NCBI GenBank assembly: GCA_965202895.1
Contig: OZ241901.1
Span: forward strand, 2,170,001 to 2,234,000
Length of the DNA stretch: 64,000 nt
Direction of reading: 5' to 3'
Source: JAJDXW01 sp965202895
GTDB lineage: Bacteria; Pseudomonadota; Gammaproteobacteria; HK1
The notes beneath the pieces were generated by a model. The model was given only the letters and a program-made list of their open reading frames with translations. It was not told the DNA's origin and searched no databases. Positions 17,101-25,633 of this stretch are shown piece after piece; within the stretch, counting starts at the first letter, position 1; the number at the start of each line of letters is the position of its first letter. Position numbers and translations under genes: made by a program.

Positions 17101-20100
17101 GTCGCCGTCGTCCGCGTCGTCGTCCAACCCGGTCACCGTCACCGTCTGCGCCGTCTCCCAGTTCTGCACCGTGAACACCAGCGACGACGGCTCCACCCGC
17201 CCCTCGCTCTCATCCGAGGCGTCCCCGGCCGCATCCCAGCGCGTCATCGACACCGTCACCGCCGCCGAAGGCTGGGTCTGCAACGCCACCGTGAACGTCG
17301 CCGTCCCCCCCCCCTCCGTCACCGGCCCGCCGCTCACCGCGCTCTCGTCCAGACCGAACTCGTCGTCGCGGATGATCAGCGTCGCGCTCGAAGGCGCCGC
17401 CACCATGCGCCCGCCCGCCGCCGTCGCCGTCACCGTCACCCGCTTGCGCCCCGACGCCACCGTGTTGTCCACCGCCGTCACCGTCACCAAGCCCGTGCTC
17501 GCCGTCGCCCCCGCCGCGAGGGTCAACGTGGTGGTCGCGCTCAGCGTGAAGTCCCCCGCCACCGCCGGGGACACCGGCGCCGCCGACACCGTCAAGGTCG
17601 TCGCCTCCGTCGTCGGGTGCGACAGACGCGCCGTCACCGTGCTCACCTCCCCGTTCTCCAGGATCGCCGACGGCGTCAGCACCAGGGTCGCCGTCGCCGT
17701 CGCCTCGTCGTCGGTCAAGGTCAGGGTCGCGGCGGAAGGCGCCGCCACCCCGTTGCCCCCCGCCGCCGTCGCCGTCACCGTCACGGACTTGTTCGCCGCG
17801 TCCACGTTGTTGTCGTTGCCCCGCACCGTCACCGTCCCGGCGCTCGTCGTCGACCCCGCCGCGATGGTCAACGTCGTCCCCGACTGCGTGAAGTCCCCCG
17901 CCACCGCGCCGGTGGACGCCACCGCCGCCGACGACACCGTCAGCGTCGTCGCCTGGCTCGACGGACCGGACAGCGCCGCCCTCACCGTCGAGACCCCGCC
18001 GTTCTCCGAGATCGACGCCGGACCCAGAACCAGGCTCGCCGTCGGCAGGGTCTCGTCGTCGGTCAGGGTCAGCGACGCACCCGTCACCGCCCCCGCCCCC
18101 TGGCCGTTGGCCAAGGTCGCCGTCACCGTCACGCTGCGCCCCGCGCTCCCCTGGTGGACGTCGTCGTTCACGCCCCCGATCGCCGCCGTGTCCGAAGCCG
18201 CCGTCGTCGAGCCCGCCGCGATGGTGATGGTCGCGTCCGTCCCCACCGTGTAGGAACCGGACACCGGCGTCACCGTCACCGTCGAAGGCTGGCTCGACGG
18301 ATGCGACAACGTCGCGCTCACCGCCGAGGCCCCGCCGTTCTCCGACACCGACGCCGGGTTCAGCGAAAGCGTCACCCCCGGCGCCGCCTCGTCGTCGGTG
18401 ATCGCCAGCGTCACGTCGGGCGGGTCGTTGGTCAGCCCGAGGCTGTCGGCGGCCGTGCCCGAGACCGTCACGCTCTTGTCCGGCGCGTCGGTCGTGTCGT
18501 CCACCGCCGTCACCGTCACCAGCCCCGCGCTCGTCGTCGCGTTCGCCGCGAAGGTCAGCGTGTTGGCCGTGCTCAAGGTGAAGTCGCCCGCCGCCGTGTT
18601 CGCCCCCGCCGCCGCAGCCACCGTCACCGTCACCGCCGCCGCCGACTGCCGGTCCAGGGTCGCCGTCACCGTCGCAATGCCGCCGTTCTCCGCGATCGGG
18701 TTGGAAGACAGCACCAGCGCCGTCTGCGGGGTGTCGTCGTCGGCCAGGGTCAAGGTCACGTTCGGCGGGTTCGCGACGCTGTTGCCCCCCGCCGACGTCC
18801 CCGAAACCGTCACCCGCAAGTTCCCTGTCGCGAGCGAGTTGCCGTTCGCACGCACCGTCACCGGCCCCGTGCTGGTCGTCGCCCCCGCCGCGATCGTCAG
18901 CGTCGAGCCCGTCCGCGTGAAGCTGGCCGGGGTCGCCGGCAGTACCGGCGTGGCCGTCACCGTCACCGTCACCGCCTCGGTCGACGGACCCGACAAGGTC
19001 GCCGTCACCGTCGAGAGGCCGCCTTCCTCCGAGATCGAAGCCGGACCCAGCACCAGCGCCACCGTCGGCAGGGCCTCGTCGTCGGTCAGGGTCAGCGACG
19101 CCCCCGTCACCGCCCCCGCGCCCTGGCCGTTCGTCAGCGCCGCCGTCACCGTCGCGCTGCGCCCGGCGCTCCCCTGGTGGACGTCGTCGTCCACCGCCGT
19201 CACCAGCACCGTGTCCGAGGCCGCCGTGGTGGCGCCCGCCGCGATCGTAATCGTCGCGTCCGTTCCCACCGTGTAGGAACCGGAGACCGCCGTCACCGTC
19301 ACCGTGGAAGGCTCGCTCGACGGGCGCGACAAGGTCGCCGTTACCGTCGACAGCCCGCCGTTCTCCGAGACCGACGCCGGGTTCAGCGCCAGCGTCGCCC
19401 CCGGCGCCGCGTCGTCGTCGCGCACCGTCAGCGCCGCCCCCGTCACCGCCATCGTCGTCGAATCGGCCGCCGCCCGGGCGTTGGTGATCGACGCCGTCAC
19501 CGTCTCCGTCCGATCCGGCGCGTCCGTGTCGTTGTCCACCGCCGTGACCAGCGCCGTGTCCGAGGCCGCCGTCGTCGCCTCCGCCGGGATCACGATCGCC
19601 GCGTCCGTCCCCGCCGCGTAGAACCCGGAGACCGCCGTCACCGTCACCGTCGTCGCCGCCCCGGAGGCGTGCGACAGCCGCGCCGTCACCGTCGCCACGT
19701 TGCCCGTCCCGCTCTCCGCGATGCTCGTGGGGTTCAGCGCCAAGGTCACCCCCGGCGGCCCGTCGTCGTCCATCGTCGTCACGTCGACGTCCACGTCGGT
19801 GACGGCGTTGTAGTCGCTGTCGCCGCTCGACGTATCCAGGCGCACCTGCCAGGTCACGTCCCCGTCGTCGATCGTGTCCTGGACCCCCGTCACCGTCACC
19901 GTCTGCGCCGTGTTCCAGGCCGACGTCGAGAAGGTCAGCGACGGCGGCGAGACCGTCCCCTCGCTCGCATCCCGGCTCGTCACCGCCACCGTCACCGCCG
20001 CCGATGGCTGGGTGTTCAACCGCACCGTGAAGGTGGACTGCCCGCCCGCCTCCGTCGCCTGCCCGCTCACCGCGCTCTCGGACAGCCCGAACTCGTCGTC

Positions 20101-22050
20101 GCGGAGGATCAGCGTCGCCACCGACGGGTTCGCCACCCCGCCGCCGCCCGCCGCCGTCGCCGCCACCCGCACCTGCTTGTTCCCCGTGGCCACGTTGTTG
20201 TCCACCGCCGTTACCGTCACCAGCCCCGTGCTGGTGGTCGCGCTCGCCGCGATGGTCAGCGTGTTCCCCGCCCGCGTGAAGTCGCCCGCGACCGCAGGCG
20301 ACACCGCCGTCGTCGTCAACGTCAAGGTCACCGCCGCGGTCGTCGTCGGGTGCGACAGCTTCGCCGTCACCGTCGACACCCCGCCGGCCTCCAGGATCGT
20401 CGCCGGGTTCAGCACCAGGGTCGCCGTCGGCACCGCGTCGTCGTCGGTCAAGGTCAGCGCCGCCCCCGTCACCGTCCCCGCGCCGTGGCCGTTGGCCAGC
20501 GTCGCCGCCACCGTCGCGCTGCGCCCCGCGCTCCCCTGGTGGACGTCGTCGTCCACGCCGGCCACCGTCGCCGTGTCCGAGGCGGCCGTGGTGTCGCCCG
20601 CCGCGATGACGATGGTGGCGTCCGAACCCGCCGTGTAGGAACCGGAGACCGCCGTCACCGTCACCGTCGAAGGCGCGCTCGACGGGCGCGAGAGCGTCGC
20701 GCTCACCGTCGCGACGCCGCCGTTCTCCGACACCGACGCCGGGTTCAGCGCCAGCGTCGCGTCCGGCGCCGCGTCGTCGTCGGTCAAGGTCAGCGTCGCC
20801 GCGCTCGCCGTCCCCGCGCCGTGGCCGTTGGCCAGCGTCGCCGTCACCTCCACCGATTTGTCCGGCGCGTCGGTGTCGTTGTCCACGCCCGTCACCGTCA
20901 CCGTCCCGGTGCTGGTCGTCGCCCCCGCGGCGACGGTCAGCGTCGTCGCCGTGCTCAGGCTGAAATCGCCCGCCACCGCCGGCGAAACCGCGGCCGCCGC
21001 CACCGTCACCGTCGAGGGCTGGCTCGACGGGCGCGAGAGCGTCGCGCTCACCGTCGCGACGCCGGCGTTCTCCGACACCGACGCCGGGTCCAGCGCCAGC
21101 GTCGCGTCCGGCGCCGCGTCGTCGTCGGTAATCTTCAGCGTCGCGGAGAGCGGGGTGTTCACCCCGGTGTCGCTGCTCGCCGCGGTTCCCGATATCGTCA
21201 CCGAATTGTTCGGCGAGTCCACGGTGTTGTCGTTGGCCGTCACCGTCACCACGCCCGTGACCGTCGTCCCGTCCGCCGCGATGGTCAGCGTGTTGGCCGT
21301 GCTCAGCGTGAAGTCGCTCGCCGTCGCCGGCGAAACCGCGGTCGCCGCGACCGTCACCGTCACGACCGAGGTCGCCCTGCTCGACATCTTCGCCGTCACC
21401 GTCGCCACGCCGCCGTTCTCCGCCACCGTCGCCGGCGACAGTTCCAGGATCGGCGCCTTGGCCGCGTAGAGCGGAACCCACTCTCTCAGGGCGTCGAGGC
21501 CGGACCAGTGCAGCTGGAGGACGAACCCGCCATTGCTGATCATGGTCGCGGTCGGGGTGACGTTTCCCGTCAAGTCGCCTTGCTGGTTGATCTTGGTGAT
21601 CCCGTGGCACGTGCCGGTGGTCCCGGACGACCCGGGCGGCACGGTGGTCCATTCGCAAGCGCGGATGGAGGCGCTTCCCCATAGCTGAGCAAAGAAACCC
21701 GTGCGGTAGCCATGCCTGACGATGGTGAGCAACTGCGCGGTCTGCGTGGCCGTGAGATGGGGCGTGATCACGTCGAAGGCGCTGAAGAGACCGGCTCGCG
21801 TCCACTTCTCGCCCGGGGCCGGCGTCTGCGCCTTCGCCGCCGGCGCGAGCGCCGCCATGCCGGCGCCGGCGATCAGCAGGACGATCGGAAACAGGAGGGC
21901 AGCCCGCGCCGAGACGCGGGAAGAGCGTCCGCTTCTCCGGGGCGGTGTCCGCTCACGCAGGCCTGCGTCCTCGGCCCTGCCCTGGCGAACCCGCCGCGCG
22001 GGGAGGCGGCTCCGCGGCCGCGCGAAATCGAGTTCGGGAACGTCAACCAC
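14122..22050 (-). CDS. Giant Calx-beta repeat adhesin with autotransporter-like barrel
   Basis: A surface protein of about 2,640 residues. A hydrophobic signal stretch (LLFPIVLLIAGAGMAALAPA, then AKAQT) precedes a cysteine-containing N-terminal domain. Then come roughly twenty beta-sandwich units of about 90-110 residues in the Calx-beta style, each with a SENGGVATVSATLSRPS-like strand, TVTVxA, LTIAAGxT and an acidic DDD/DDE calcium-ligand turn. A He_PIG-like domain (TYTWKVTDLDGESQ) follows, then a 450-residue C-terminal domain rich in Gly and alternating aromatic strands ending LGLELRVSW, typical of an outer-membrane beta-barrel with a terminal aromatic residue. The start is uncertain: GTG at 22050 avoids a 28-G tract; an ATG at 22209 reads through it as poly-Pro. 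Confidence 0.9.
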   Translation of the reverse strand: MVDVPELDFARPRSRLPARRVRQGRAEDAGLRERTPPRRSGRSSRVSARAALLFPIVLLIAGAGMAALAPAAKAQTPAPGEKWTRAGLFSAFDVITPHLTATQTAQLLTIVRHGYRTGFFAQLWGSASIRACEWTTVPPGSSGTTGTCHGITKINQQGDLTGNVTPTATMISNGGFVLQLHWSGLDALREWVPLYAAKAPILELSPATVAENGGVATVTAKMSSRATSVVTVTVAATAVSPATASDFTLSTANTLTIAADGTTVTGVVTVTANDNTVDSPNNSVTISGTAASSDTGVNTPLSATLKITDDDAAPDATLALDPASVSENAGVATVSATLSRPSSQPSTVTVAAAAVSPAVAGDFSLSTATTLTVAAGATTSTGTVTVTGVDNDTDAPDKSVEVTATLANGHGAGTASAATLTLTDDDAAPDATLALNPASVSENGGVATVSATLSRPSSAPSTVTVTAVSGSYTAGSDATIVIAAGDTTAASDTATVAGVDDDVHQGSAGRSATVAATLANGHGAGTVTGAALTLTDDDAVPTATLVLNPATILEAGGVSTVTAKLSHPTTTAAVTLTLTTTAVSPAVAGDFTRAGNTLTIAASATTSTGLVTVTAVDNNVATGNKQVRVAATAAGGGGVANPSVATLILRDDEFGLSESAVSGQATEAGGQSTFTVRLNTQPSAAVTVAVTSRDASEGTVSPPSLTFSTSAWNTAQTVTVTGVQDTIDDGDVTWQVRLDTSSGDSDYNAVTDVDVDVTTMDDDGPPGVTLALNPTSIAESGTGNVATVTARLSHASGAATTVTVTAVSGFYAAGTDAAIVIPAEATTAASDTALVTAVDNDTDAPDRTETVTASITNARAAADSTTMAVTGAALTVRDDDAAPGATLALNPASVSENGGLSTVTATLSRPSSEPSTVTVTAVSGSYTVGTDATITIAAGATTAASDTVLVTAVDDDVHQGSAGRSATVTAALTNGQGAGAVTGASLTLTDDEALPTVALVLGPASISEEGGLSTVTATLSGPSTEAVTVTVTATPVLPATPASFTRTGSTLTIAAGATTSTGPVTVRANGNSLATGNLRVTVSGTSAGGNSVANPPNVTLTLADDDTPQTALVLSSNPIAENGGIATVTATLDRQSAAAVTVTVAAAAGANTAAGDFTLSTANTLTFAANATTSAGLVTVTAVDDTTDAPDKSVTVSGTAADSLGLTNDPPDVTLAITDDEAAPGVTLSLNPASVSENGGASAVSATLSHPSSQPSTVTVTPVSGSYTVGTDATITIAAGSTTAASDTAAIGGVNDDVHQGSAGRSVTVTATLANGQGAGAVTGASLTLTDDETLPTASLVLGPASISENGGVSTVRAALSGPSSQATTLTVSSAAVASTGAVAGDFTQSGTTLTIAAGSTTSAGTVTVRGNDNNVDAANKSVTVTATAAGGNGVAAPSAATLTLTDDEATATATLVLTPSAILENGEVSTVTARLSHPTTEATTLTVSAAPVSPAVAGDFTLSATTTLTLAAGATASTGLVTVTAVDNTVASGRKRVTVTATAAGGRMVAAPSSATLIIRDDEFGLDESAVSGGPVTEGGGTATFTVALQTQPSAAVTVSMTRWDAAGDASDESEGRVEPSSLVFTVQNWETAQTVTVTGLDDDADDGDVAWKVRLDPSSGDVNYDGLDPVDVDVTTTDNDDAPTVTLALAPSSIAEKGGVSTVTATLSHPSVEPTTVTVEAAPVSPATTDDFSLSTATMLTIAAGSISSTGTVTVTAENNAVDAPDKTVTVSGTAENGMGVGAVSSAELTITDDDEKGLAFSSVSVPPTVLAVTAGEDKTYTVKLTSEPSGPVTVAVTASPASRSPDVTVRPAALTFTGSDWNTAQTVTVRVTANAGGYAAPLSLSHGASGSDYEDVATKSLDVSVAGETKLKVAPGTTMAPVVINGYRVTMTVEAGVPPGIEVDLSRLSPPASGGTEDLDLEWKETVEESVLEKVSAARFSLGPAGSRTVVDVAVTVGEEEGTAPSPGLRLCLPVVDAVQEAARGRPLLLLHYDGSAWDDVDGSAPSPDGTMVCAPEVVSFSPFAVGYEDTKPVLKDFTQTTLVFTVDEAIEPVPLPLVREDTGDGEITYTLTPDLPVGLTRNPVTHVLSGTPTEESDETTYTWKVTDLDGESQKDERTFTIEVKAAIPQARARLKAINESILPEVSRASWSSAMDALSRRLGSSAGGGGSGAAGGGLSGALAGFVQSNGPALQEGGVSWKELWSGQSFATGLGGGGEGAGGGRAVTVWGSGERRNLSRETPSLKWSGELFATHLGADVGFGSGLTGGAGVSWYESGMDYTDRSGDDGPVAGVHRSRMASVQPYVGWSSGSGSRLWGALGYGSGEVEIVDAALLERFGRQKSDSKLLAAAAGGALRVSPGGGALRLDLKGEAQATRYEVEENGDLIEGLSVRTHRLRFSTEGTREYVLSGGGRVWPSAELGVRWDGGDGVTGAGVEVGGGVSWSDAGGRLTLEARGRALAAHRGELDEWGMTGGVRLAPRTNGRGLSLSVAPVWGSAGSGTARLWEEGVAGRPLPSGGRPDGAGLDAELGYGMGAFGGFGVGTPYLRYGQAPEGERRYGLGWRLARPAGGFELDLEGWRRERGTLRPDHGLGLELRVSW

Positions 22051-22089
22051 GTCGCCGCGCTCCGCGGTCAACAGCGGCTCCCCGGTCGC

Positions 22090-22117
22090 GGGGGGGGGGG
22101 GGGGGGGGGGGGGGGGG
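22090..22117. repeat. Homopolymer tract of 28 G
   Basis: A run of 28 G on the plus strand (28 C on the coding strand of the adhesin gene), 40 bp upstream of the GTG at 22050. In-frame reading gives nine prolines. Changes in tract length would switch the frame of any translation starting at 22209, or alter promoter spacing. Confidence 0.85.
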
Positions 22118-22502
22118 TGAAGGGTTGCGGCAAGCGCCGCGCCGCCGCCGCGCCGATCCGGCCCCTTCGTTCTTCCTTCCGTCCCGCGCACTGCGAATGC
22201 CCCCGGCATGTTCCCAAGCTCCGGCGCCTAAAAGCGGGGCGGGGATCGTGCACGGCATCAACGCTCAAATCAAGACTCTCGACGAGACTCTTGACGAAGC
22301 ATGTGCGCTGCGGGGTATTCGGGGCTGTCCGGTGGACGCCGGACGGTCGCTCCGCACGCGCGAAGGGGTGCGCTCGGCAAGGGAGGGATGGAGGCGTTAC
22401 CTCCATGTCGTTCCAGGCGCGCGAAGGGGTGCGTCGAGCGTTTCTACCAACTCTCCCGACTCCGCGAGGCAAGGCGGAGCGAGATGCTGATCGCGGGTCG
22501 GC
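22118..22502. other. Region upstream of the adhesin gene
   Basis: About 385 bp that should hold the adhesin promoter (transcribed leftward). It contains a near-palindrome at about 22268-22293 (caagactctcg-acg-agactcttg) and two copies of cgcgcgaaggggtgcg (near 22356 and 22411). No gene is recognised. Confidence 0.5.
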
Positions 22503-22670
22503 TCAGTAGAAGAGGATGATGGCGATGGCGGCGAGGATCGGGGGGCCGCATATGATGGCCATCGCGATCGCGAAGACCTTGAATCCGGCCCAGACGATCG
22601 CGACGGTCTCCCGCCATGGGCTGAGGCGGGGCTCCGGTCCGGGTCCGAGAATGTCGTCGAGGAAGTCCAT
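22503..22670 (-). CDS. Small membrane protein, 55 residues
   Basis: The frame encodes an acidic N-terminus (MDFLDDILGPGPEPRLSPWR) followed by a hydrophobic C-terminal half (VAIVWAGFKVFAIAMAIICG, then PPILAAIAIILFY) that could form one long or two short membrane helices. The organisation, a cytoplasmic amphipathic start and a hydrophobic end that reaches the stop, is typical of real small membrane proteins. No Shine-Dalgarno is obvious and no family is recognised. Confidence 0.5.
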   Translation of the reverse strand: MDFLDDILGPGPEPRLSPWRETVAIVWAGFKVFAIAMAIICGPPILAAIAIILFY

Positions 22671-22921
22671 ACGTTCAACATACCATGCCCGGTAACCTCG
22701 AAATCGCCCTCCGGATCAAGGCGGACGTCGAGTCGGCCCTGCGAGCTGTGCGCGCCCTCGGCCGGGAGGCCGCCGACGGTCGTTCCGGGCGCGCGAGGCG
22801 GTGCGTGCTACGATGCGCCCGTCGCCGGGGACGCTGGATAAACGCAGTTCCAGTAGATGGCTAGCCGGCCTTGGCAGCCGGAGGCGTACTGCCCGGGGGT
22901 CGCGTCCCGGCCCGGCGACAT

Positions 22922-23380
22922 TCATCCCTCCACCGACCCGTCCAGCAGCCGCCACTGACCACCCTTGCGCACGGCGGTCGGCTCCTCGTACCCCAACGTC
23001 CGGACGTAGTTGGTCGGGACGCTCTTCGCCGGCCCCGGCCCCATCTTCAGATGGCGCGTCCGGCCGGTCCGGATCACCACCTTGACCAGGCGCCGGCCGT
23101 CCGCCGCCCGGCCGACGTAGACGAGGGTCCCGTTCCGGCGGTCCTGGAGCACCGCCATCGGGCACCGGACGATCTCCGGGACCCGATCGAGGCCGGCCGC
23201 ATCGAGGACCCGGCGCGGCCGCCTCCCGCGGCCTCGCCGGACCGCGTGCTCGAGGTCGCTCCGGGCGAACGTGATCTTCCGCGTGGGCACGTCGAGGCCC
23301 GCGTCGCGGGCGGCGCGGACGGGGTCGTTCCGGGCGCGAGGCGGTGCGACGGGGCGGAATCGAGCCCGAAGACCGCGCAT
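22922..23380 (-). CDS. PBECR-like nuclease domain, probably a fragment
   Basis: About 150 residues. The C-terminal part (VLDAAGLDRVPEIVRCPMAV, LQDRRNGTLVYVGRAADGRR, VKVVIRTG, PTNYVRTLGYEEP) matches the layout of phage-derived barnase/EndoU/colicin/RelE-like (PBECR) domains found at the ends of polyvalent and head-morphogenesis proteins: proline-rich entry, a WDxRxGTLxYV-like strand pair and a final N/T-x-V-x-T segment. The N-terminal 25 residues are Arg/Pro-rich and overlap a repeat (cgttccgggcgcgaggcggtgcg at 23327, also near 22779), so the gene seems cut at its 5' side. Isolated from any phage gene. Assignment is from recalled motif pattern. Confidence 0.45.
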   Translation of the reverse strand: MRGLRARFRPVAPPRARNDPVRAARDAGLDVPTRKITFARSDLEHAVRRGRGRRPRRVLDAAGLDRVPEIVRCPMAVLQDRRNGTLVYVGRAADGRRLVKVVIRTGRTRHLKMGPGPAKSVPTNYVRTLGYEEPTAVRKGGQWRLLDGSVEG

Positions 23381-23556
23381 CGGGCATTCATGCAAGGGCA
23401 AAATGCGCCGGTTCGGGCGATGTCCACGAACCGGCCCCCCACTTTCGCGGGGGCGGGCTCCGGCCCGCGGGACCGGGCCGGGAGAGACTTCAGCGCAACC
23501 AGCCAGTCAGCCGGTGTCGGCCCCGAGCCTGCCCCCGGCGGTAGTCAGGACGCTTC

Positions 23557-23715
23557 ATGTCGGGCCGCCGTGTCGAGAAGCTGCCGGAGCTCCGTCGCTT
23601 GGATCTGGGGTTGGACGTGCTGCCGGACGAGGAGTCGATGGCGCCGTTGGAGGCGGTTCGGGGTCGGGGCCGGGACGACTACCCGGTGCGAGCGATGTGG
23701 CGGGCGGTGGTGGTT
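23557..23715 (+). mobile_element. DUF772-type transposase, N-terminal fragment
   Basis: The frame starts MSGRRVEKLPELRRLDLGLD and reaches VRGRGRDDYPVRAMWRAVV, the conserved opening of IS1182/ISNCY-type transposases with a DUF772 domain (GRGRDDYPVRAMW). Homology stops there; the frame continues into unrelated sequence. Only about 50 codons of a transposase of 400 or more remain. Confidence 0.6.
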
Positions 23716-23790
23716 CCGACGGAAAGCGCCGAAATCCCCGCCGCGTGCATGCCTCGCCCGGAGCCCCGGGCGCATCCGAGCCCCGGGCGC

Positions 23791-23819
23791 TTGACATCAG
23801 GGGCAGCCGGCTCTATAAG
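23791..23819 (+). promoter_or_regulatory. Strong sigma70-type promoter
   Basis: TTGACA (23791-23796), 17-bp spacer, TATAAG (23814-23819): eleven of twelve consensus bases with ideal spacing, unusual in this GC-rich setting. Initiation is expected near 23826. The only features downstream before the NYN gene are a terminator-like hairpin and a two-codon frame (ATG-ACC-TAA) at 23846. Confidence 0.65.
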
Positions 23820-23854
23820 GCTCCGAGCGTTCGCCCTGCGGACGCATGACCTAA

Positions 23855-23896
23855 CCCCCCCCGGGATCGAGCCGGAAACGGCCCCCGGGGGTTTTT
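23855..23896 (+). terminator. Intrinsic terminator or attenuator before the NYN gene
   Basis: An 8-bp all-GC outer stem (cccccggg with cccggggg) encloses a smaller stem gccg-GAAA-cggc with a GNRA loop, and is followed by TTTTT. It lies 70 nt after the predicted start of transcription and 15 bp before the NYN gene ATG, so it could end a roughly 70-nt RNA or attenuate the gene. Confidence 0.65.
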
Positions 23897-23911
23897 ATCC
23901 CGGGATACCGC

Positions 23912-24538
23912 ATGGCCGCTCGACAGGCATTCGTGTTCATCGACGGAAGCAACTTCTACCACGCTGCCCGAGGCATCGGAATCGCCACCGGCGATCTCGA
24001 CTACAGGGCATTGGCAGACAAGCTGATCCTCGACCGCCGGCTCGCCGGTATCCGGTATTACGTCGGCAAAATTTCGGGTGACGTTCCTCGCGTCGTATCT
24101 CAAGGGAAGTTTCTGGACAGGATCCGGGCTCAGGGTGTCGAGGTCATTCTCGGCCGAATCGAACGGAGAATGCTCGATCCGGACAAGAATCCCCTGATTA
24201 CGGAACTCCGGGATTTGGTTGCAGCCCATCGTCCGCTCCTGAACGGTCCTCTCCTGAAAGAGATCCAAGAGTTATGCGAAACAAGGTTTCCCCAGTACAC
24301 CGAGAAGAGAGTGGACGTGTCCATCGCCGTGGACATGGTCACGATGGCCTACACCGATGGATTCGATACCGCCTACCTTCTCTCCGCGGATGGCGATTTC
24401 GTTCCGGCGGTCGAAGCCGTCAAATCCACGGGCAAGAAGGTTTTCGCAGCCTCTCCGTCCGTCGGCCGCGAACTCGAAAAGGCGGTCGACACCTTCATTC
24501 GATTGAAGAAAGAATGGTTCTCCGGCTTGTTCATCTGA
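23912..24538 (+). CDS. NYN-domain protein (LabA/DUF88-like, PIN-fold RNase)
   Basis: A 208-residue NYN protein, related to PIN nucleases and expected to cut RNA with metal ions bound by conserved Asp residues. Signatures: FIDGSNFYHAARG at 8-20 with the first Asp, KRVDVSIAVDMVTMAYTDGF with the central Asp pair, and LLSADGDFVPAVEAVKSTGK with the last Asp and the usual GKKVFAAS strand. The whole protein is a single domain with a C-terminal helix. It has a promoter and a terminator-like hairpin directly upstream and no recognisable Shine-Dalgarno, hinting at attenuation or at hairpin-controlled translation. It stands alone among transposase remnants. Confidence 0.9.
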   Translation: MAARQAFVFIDGSNFYHAARGIGIATGDLDYRALADKLILDRRLAGIRYYVGKISGDVPRVVSQGKFLDRIRAQGVEVILGRIERRMLDPDKNPLITELRDLVAAHRPLLNGPLLKEIQELCETRFPQYTEKRVDVSIAVDMVTMAYTDGFDTAYLLSADGDFVPAVEAVKSTGKKVFAASPSVGRELEKAVDTFIRLKKEWFSGLFI

Positions 24539-24740
24539 GCACCCGACTCCCGGCCGATGTGGAACTCCTCCCCCAAATGGGCGCTCGGCGCCTCGCCCGG
24601 AAATCGCATGAAGGAAGTACCGTCCGGCCCCATGATCGTTTATCATTCAGTGAGTTGCGCTGGATTCAACCGGGAGCCGGACGGTGACGAAATGGAACCA
24701 CGGGTCGATGACGTTTTCAAGCTGCCGTCGGCGCCGAGGT

Positions 24741-25059
24741 ATGTGCGCGGTGGGGTTTTCGCCGGGCACGCCTCTCGCGAACGCTCTTGGGCACGGCGTC
24801 CTGGGAACGCTTGTGTCCCGCCCGCATTGATCGGCGGCGGCCTCGCCGTCCCATTTGCGGGCGTCCCGCCCGCGTCTGGAAGACGCGCCGTTCCCAGGAC
24901 GCCGTGCCCGCACAAGTGGCTCCGTGGGGTGAAATCCGCCAGCAACCCCCTCGAACCGAACCCAAACCACGGAAGAACGCCGTCTCCGTGGGGTAAAAAA
25001 TATCTCGACCCCCGATCTCCGCCCACTATATCAGCAGGTTACAAACAGCGCCCGGGGCT
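24741..25059 (-). repeat. 0.3-kb repeat element, copy 2 (inverted partner of 11117)
   Basis: 319 bp, reverse complement of 11117-11420. Its central palindrome (24789-24909) is more degraded: the left arm reads gggaacgcttgtgtcccgcc and an extra gtctggaagacgc segment is present. It ends at the IS1380 remnant. The two copies face each other across about 13.3 kb. Confidence 0.85.
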
Positions 25060-25106
25060 TGGCACCGGGTGCGGGCGGACTTCTCCGGCGGGTCGGTTTC
25101 TTCTCA

Positions 25107-25633
25107 TGGGGGGCGCTGTTGTTGCGCGAGGTGGACCGGCGGTGGCGTGCGAGGTGGCCAGGGACGGCTTCGAGGCGACCGGGACCAAGAGCCGGTCGTT
25201 CGACGACTTCAAGTATGCGGCGCGGACCTGGAGGCGTCGCCGGCGGGTTATCGCCCGCATCGAACACACCGCGATGGGACGCAACCTGCGCTTCATCGTC
25301 ACCAACCTCGACGGGGAAGCGGACGAGCTCCCTGACCGGATGTACTGTCAGCGAGCGGACATGGAGAACCGGATCAAGGAACGGCAGTTGGCCCTGTTCG
25401 CCGACCGCACTTCGAGCTCGAAGTGGTGGACGAACCAGTACCGGTTGCTGCTCGCGGGGATGGCGTACACCCTGCTCGAAACGATGCGCCGCACGGCCCT
25501 GCGCGGGACGGGCCTGGCCCGGTCGCGCGGGATGGAACCGACAGGTCACCGGAGCAATGTCCGAGCCTTCTCCGCCCGCCGTACTTCGGAGATCGGTTCC
25601 GCCTCCCTGCGATCGCTCTCACCGGCACGCTGA
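25107..25633 (+). mobile_element. IS1380-family transposase, C-terminal remnant
   Basis: The frame contains TWRRRRRVIARIEHTAMGRN, LRFIVTNLDGEADELPDRMY, CQRADMENRIKERQLALFAD, RTSSSKWWTNQYRLLLAGMA and YTLLETMRRTALRGTGLA, the conserved second half of IS1380 transposases (IVTNL, MENRIKE...LFADRTS, N-Q-R-LLL). The DDE N-terminal half is missing and the frame ends in unrelated residues. It adjoins the 0.3-kb repeat. Confidence 0.75.

Noticed and set aside
16384..21684. Plus-strand frame of 1,766 codons
   Set aside because: It is the antisense of the Calx-beta adhesin; composition is Arg/His-rich and free of any domain, caused by the repeat structure and high third-position G+C.
23820..23855. Possible tRNA after the strong promoter
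   Set aside because: No cloverleaf, no T-loop GTTCRA motif in place and too short before the terminator.
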